From contig CALFXJ010000005.1 in the NCBI GenBank assembly GCA_937958105.1, positions 186,001-250,000 on the forward strand: 64,000 nt of DNA, written 5' to 3'. The translations under genes and the position numbers were made by a program. Below are positions 61,149 to 64,000 of this stretch, piece after piece. Source of the stretch: an uncultured Cellvibrio sp. (lineage in GTDB: Bacteria > Pseudomonadota > Gammaproteobacteria > Pseudomonadales > Cellvibrionaceae). The notes under the pieces are model-generated. The model did no database searches, was not told the origin of the DNA, and saw only the letters and a list, made by a program, of their open reading frames with translations. The first letter of the stretch is position 1. Each line of letters begins with the position of its first letter.

Positions 61149-62792
61149 TTACATCATGCCGCCCATGCCACCCATTCCGCCCATGCCACCCATATCCGGT
61201 GCAGCAGGCTTGTCTTCCGGCAGATCAGCAACCATGGCTTCGGTGGTGATCATCAGGCCAGCGATTGAACCTGCGGCCTGCAGAGCAGTACGGGTTACCT
61301 TGGCTGGGTCGAGAATACCCATCTCCAGCATATCGCCGTATTCGCCAGAAGCTGCGTTATAACCAAAGTTACCTTCGCCTTTCTTGACTTTGTCAGCCAC
61401 AACAGAAGGCTCTTCACCAGCGTTGGCAACGATTTGACGCAAGGGTGCTTCCATCGCGCGACGCGCAATACCGATACCGGCATTTTGATCTTCGTTGTCA
61501 CCTTTCAGGTCAGCAATCGCAGCCACTGCGCGGATCAGCGCAGTACCACCGCCAGGAACCACACCTTCTTCTACCGCAGCACGGGTTGCGTGCAGGGCAT
61601 CTTCAACGCGCGCCTTCTTCTCTTTCATTTCGATTTCGGTAGCAGCACCTACTTTGATCACGGCAACACCGCCAGCCAGTTTGGCTACGCGTTCTTGCAG
61701 TTTTTCACGGTCGTAATCAGAGGTGGTTTCTTCGATCTGCGTACGGATTTGCTGTACGCGGGCTTTGATTTCTTCTGGCTTGCCGGCACCGTCAACGATT
61801 ACGGTGTTTTCCTTGTTCATGGTTACGCGCTTAGCGGTTCCCAGATGCTCAAGGGTAGCGCCTTCCAGATCCAGACCCACTTCTTCAGAGATCACAGTAG
61901 CGCCGGTCAGCACAGCGATGTCCTGCAGCATGGCTTTACGACGGTCGCCGAAGCCAGGAGCCTTACAGGCAGCAACTTTAACGATGCCGCGAATGTTGTT
62001 AACAACCAGCGTAGCCAGTGCTTCACCTTCAACGTCTTCAGCGATGATAACCAGCGGCTTGCCAGCTTTGGCTACGCCTTCCAATACCGGCAACAATTCA
62101 CGGATGTTGGAGATTTTCTTGTCAACCAGCAGGATGTAGGGGTTGTCCTGCTCAACGCTCATGCTGTCCTGATTGTTAATGAAGTAAGGCGACAGGTAGC
62201 CACGGTCGAACTGCATACCTTCTACGACGTCCAGTTCGTTGTCGAGGCTGGTGCCTTCTTCAACGGTGATAACGCCTTCTTTACCCACTTTTTCCATGGC
62301 TTCAGCAATCAGGCCGCCGATGGAGGTGTCGCTGTTCGCAGAAATAGTACCTACCTGGGAGATAGATTTGCTGTCCGCGCAAGGCTGGGAGATTGACTTG
62401 ATATGCGCAACAGCAGCGGTGATGGCTTTGTCGATACCGCGCTTAAGGTCCATCGGGTTCATACCGGCTGCTACAGACTTCAGACCTTCGTTTACGATTG
62501 CCTGAGCCAGAACGGTTGCGGTGGTAGTACCGTCACCGGCATCGTCAGACGCGCGTGAAGCAACTTCCTTCACCATTTGTGCGCCCATGTTTTCAAACTT
62601 GTCTTTCAGCGTAATTTCTTTCGCTACGGAAACACCGTCTTTGGTCACGGTAGGCGCGCCGAAAGACTTTTCCAGAACGACGTTACGGCCTTTAGGGCCC
62701 AGAGTGGCTTTAACAGCATCAGCCAGAATATTCACACCAACAACCATGCGTTGACGTGCACTATCACCAAATTTCACTTCTTTTGCAGACAT
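61149..62792 (-). CDS. groL: Chaperonin GroEL (60 kDa)
   Basis: 547 aa from ATG 62792 (MSAKEVKFGDSARQRM), with AGGAA eight bases upstream. ATP-binding DGTTTATVLAQAIV and the AAVEEGVVPGGGTAL signature are intact; it ends in the Gly-Met repeat GGMGGMGGMM. Encoded after groES in the usual operon. Confidence 0.99.
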   Translation of the reverse strand: MSAKEVKFGDSARQRMVVGVNILADAVKATLGPKGRNVVLEKSFGAPTVTKDGVSVAKEITLKDKFENMGAQMVKEVASRASDDAGDGTTTATVLAQAIVNEGLKSVAAGMNPMDLKRGIDKAITAAVAHIKSISQPCADSKSISQVGTISANSDTSIGGLIAEAMEKVGKEGVITVEEGTSLDNELDVVEGMQFDRGYLSPYFINNQDSMSVEQDNPYILLVDKKISNIRELLPVLEGVAKAGKPLVIIAEDVEGEALATLVVNNIRGIVKVAACKAPGFGDRRKAMLQDIAVLTGATVISEEVGLDLEGATLEHLGTAKRVTMNKENTVIVDGAGKPEEIKARVQQIRTQIEETTSDYDREKLQERVAKLAGGVAVIKVGAATEIEMKEKKARVEDALHATRAAVEEGVVPGGGTALIRAVAAIADLKGDNEDQNAGIGIARRAMEAPLRQIVANAGEEPSVVADKVKKGEGNFGYNAASGEYGDMLEMGILDPAKVTRTALQAAGSIAGLMITTEAMVADLPEDKPAAPDMGGMGGMGGMGGMM

Positions 62793-62847
62793 TTTCAATT
62801 CCTTCAAATTTGTTCAACTGAGGGTTTGTGACAGACCAAGGGGTGGC

Positions 62848-63138
62848 TTACACCAGAACTGCCTTGATGTCGCTTTCGTTGAGGATGACCAGCTCTTCGC
62901 CGTCGATTTCAATCGTGTCGCTGCCGGCATATTTGCCGAACACCACCACATCACCCACTTTGACGTCCAGCGGACGCAATTCACCACTCGCCAGTACGCG
63001 GCCATTGCCTACGGCAAGTACTTCGCCCTGATTTGGCTTCTCTTTCGCAGAACCGGGCAGCACGATACCGCCAGCGGTTTTTGTTTCTTCTTCTTTGCGG
63101 CGAACCACAACACGGTCATGTAAAGGACGAATTTTCAT
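62848..63138 (-). CDS. groS: Co-chaperonin GroES (10 kDa)
   Basis: 96 aa with MKIRPLHDRVVVRRKEEETKTAGGIVLPGSA containing the mobile loop and the conserved roof-hairpin region. Heat-shock promoter directly upstream. Confidence 0.99.
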   Translation of the reverse strand: MKIRPLHDRVVVRRKEEETKTAGGIVLPGSAKEKPNQGEVLAVGNGRVLASGELRPLDVKVGDVVVFGKYAGSDTIEIDGEELVILNESDIKAVLV

Positions 63139-63203
63139 GAGCTCATTTCTCCAACAAGCAGTTAAACACGGAATTTTGCCGGGATTACCCCGAGTGATTG
63201 CCT

Positions 63204-63231
63204 ATATAGCGACAGTGCCAGCTATTTCAAG
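63204..63231 (-). promoter_or_regulatory. Sigma-32-like promoter of groESL
   Basis: Minus strand: perfect CTTGAAA -35 (63225-63231), 13-base spacer, then CGCTATAT (63204-63211) as -10 against CCCCATNT. The start would be near 63197, giving a leader of about 60 nt. No CIRCE repeat is present, so HrcA control is unlikely. Confidence 0.75.
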
Positions 63232-63466
63232 GGGTGAACCCACCTGAAAAGAGGCTGTAGACCTGCCACCTTTGCTGCCCGACCGCTCTGGTACAGAGCC
63301 AGATCAGACAGTGGTAAAGCAGTGCCCTCAGAGGTGGGGCTGGGCGGGAAAATTTCAACGGGGGGACGATAAATAAAATTGCAGGTTTGCGGGGTTCCTG
63401 CGGGAGTCGGGGCCTGGCTGGTGAAAAAACGTCCAAATCACCGGGCAGTGGTGGTATTTAGAGCAG
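63232..63466. other. Intergenic stretch, no gene seen
   Basis: Upstream of the groESL promoter. Open frames here lack ribosome-binding sites and family features. Confidence 0.5.
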
Positions 63467-63568
63467 GGAATTGGGAAGCCAGGTGTGGGACACGCCGTGA
63501 ATACGTCCATGTAGGCTCAACACCCGCATCCCTGCGGGTGATGGTTCCACACTTGGCTTCCCAATTCC
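63467..63568. repeat. Palindromic element PE2: same 62-bp core as PE1, different arms
   Basis: Arms 63467-63490 and 63545-63568 pair at 22 of 24 positions, and both exceptions are G-T (wobble in RNA). The core 63487-63548 is 62 bp, as in PE1. Inner hairpins: TACG-TCCA-TGTA (63502-63513) and CACCCGCA-TCCC-TGCGGGTG (63521-63540). Relative to PE1 the second hairpin has a G-C to C-G pair swap. Confidence 0.85.
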
Positions 63569-64000
63569 GGCACCATCCATCTGCTGCGGGATTCATAGTC
63601 AATACCGGACAATAAATAGCTCTCTGAGCCGCTCCCCGCTCAGTCCGGGCTGTGGCGTCAAAGTTATGAAGTTCGCTTCGAGTGTTGGTGGGCCGGATCT
63701 GTCTGGTAGCCCGTTCGAACGGTATCAAACGTCCCACTTTCGGTCCGAGCAGCCAAAATAGTGGCAATTCGACAAAATTCTTAAAAACAATTTTTTTCCT
63801 GCGGCCTTTTTCAACCTGCGTGACGACCGGTAACAGACGCTCACTTTCCCGTAACCCTCCGCCACAAAGTCTGCCTGTTTTTGTAACCGGGGCCGATTTA
63901 TCGATGCAGAAAAGTCGCCAATCCACGTTCGTAAACTGCTGTATCACTTTGTGAAGAAAGCGGTAAACGTTCCATTCATTTTCGACGTTAAAGTGGGAGT
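63569..64000. other. Right-end stretch without a recognisable gene
   Basis: About 430 bp. Frames on both strands are short, lack Shine-Dalgarno sequences and have no family features. A GTG-led frame at about 63953 runs open off the right edge for 16 codons and could be a gene start, but there is too little to tell. Confidence 0.4.

Noticed and set aside
61156..61362. Pro/Met repeat frame at the groEL 3' end
   Set aside because: Antisense reading of the GGM repeat of GroEL.
63438..63947. 169-codon minus-strand frame at the right end
   Set aside because: It runs through the palindromic element PE2 and has no Shine-Dalgarno sequence or family features; the shared peptide with PE1 comes from the repeat itself.
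63953..64000. GTG-led frame running off the right edge
   Set aside because: Only 16 codons, no Shine-Dalgarno sequence; noted but not called.

Overview
The window reads as a chromosomal segment of a free-living, polysaccharide-degrading gammaproteobacterium close to Cellvibrio or another member of the Cellvibrionaceae. This is inferred from gene order and from a secreted multi-domain xylanase with CBM60- and CBM10-type modules; no database search was run. Almost every gene is an ordinary housekeeping gene. There is no prophage, integron, CRISPR array, rRNA or tRNA that I can recognise.

Layout. 1-10.4 kb (minus strand): the conserved cell-envelope and translation cluster rpsB-tsf-pyrH-frr-uppS-cdsA-dxr-rseP-bamA-skp, with skp cut by the left edge. 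10.8-12.0 kb: a lone mannonate dehydratase (uxuA). 12.1-19.4 kb: map-glnD-dapC-nth-yffB-dapD, the pseudomonad-like lysine/nitrogen cluster with an unusual endonuclease III inserted. 19.5-25.5 kb: a YebC-family gene, a tandem TM2-domain protein, and a Gld-like ABC system (ATPase, permease fused to GldG-like domain, DUF4340 protein). Palindromic repeats of the GTCGGATTA...TAATCCGAC type are scattered from 15.6 to 25.9 kb. 26-29.9 kb: an IbpA-type small heat-shock gene behind a sigma-32-like promoter and a ROSE-like RNA thermometer, then dapE, an MFS transporter and a DUF1461 membrane protein. 30.3-33.1 kb: a 922-aa GH11 xylanase-CBM60-CBM10-malectin-esterase protein. 33.2-39.4 kb: djlA-like, selO, an AI-2E/PerM permease, gloA and an Omp85-like protein. 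39.7-50.9 kb: a full cbb3 oxidase set (ccoNOQP, ccoGH, ccoIS and a His-tailed SafE/UreH-like protein) interrupted by an oppositely oriented patatin/Omp85 (PlpD-type) gene, with a perfect FNR/Anr box in front of ccoN. 51.2-63.1 kb: argG, a chemoreceptor, sbcB, can, phhB, class I fumarase, a coiled-coil membrane protein, sodB and groESL with a sigma-32-like promoter. 63.2-64 kb: no convincing gene.

How the parts fit. The xylanase (xylan backbone and probably side-chain esters) and UxuA (uronate catabolism) fit a plant cell-wall lifestyle. The cco cluster serves microaerobic respiration. The IbpA and GroESL promoters share the same -35/-10 spacing and probably form a common heat-shock response.

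Most unusual non-coding signal. Two 100-106 bp elements (37.1 and 63.5 kb) share a 62-bp core at 53 of 62 positions, yet are flanked by 24-27 bp arms that are unrelated between the elements but complementary within each one. The core folds into two hairpins, one showing a compensatory base-pair swap. I regard this as the best candidate for an undescribed element. A possible 141-bp MITE lies at 39.5 kb.
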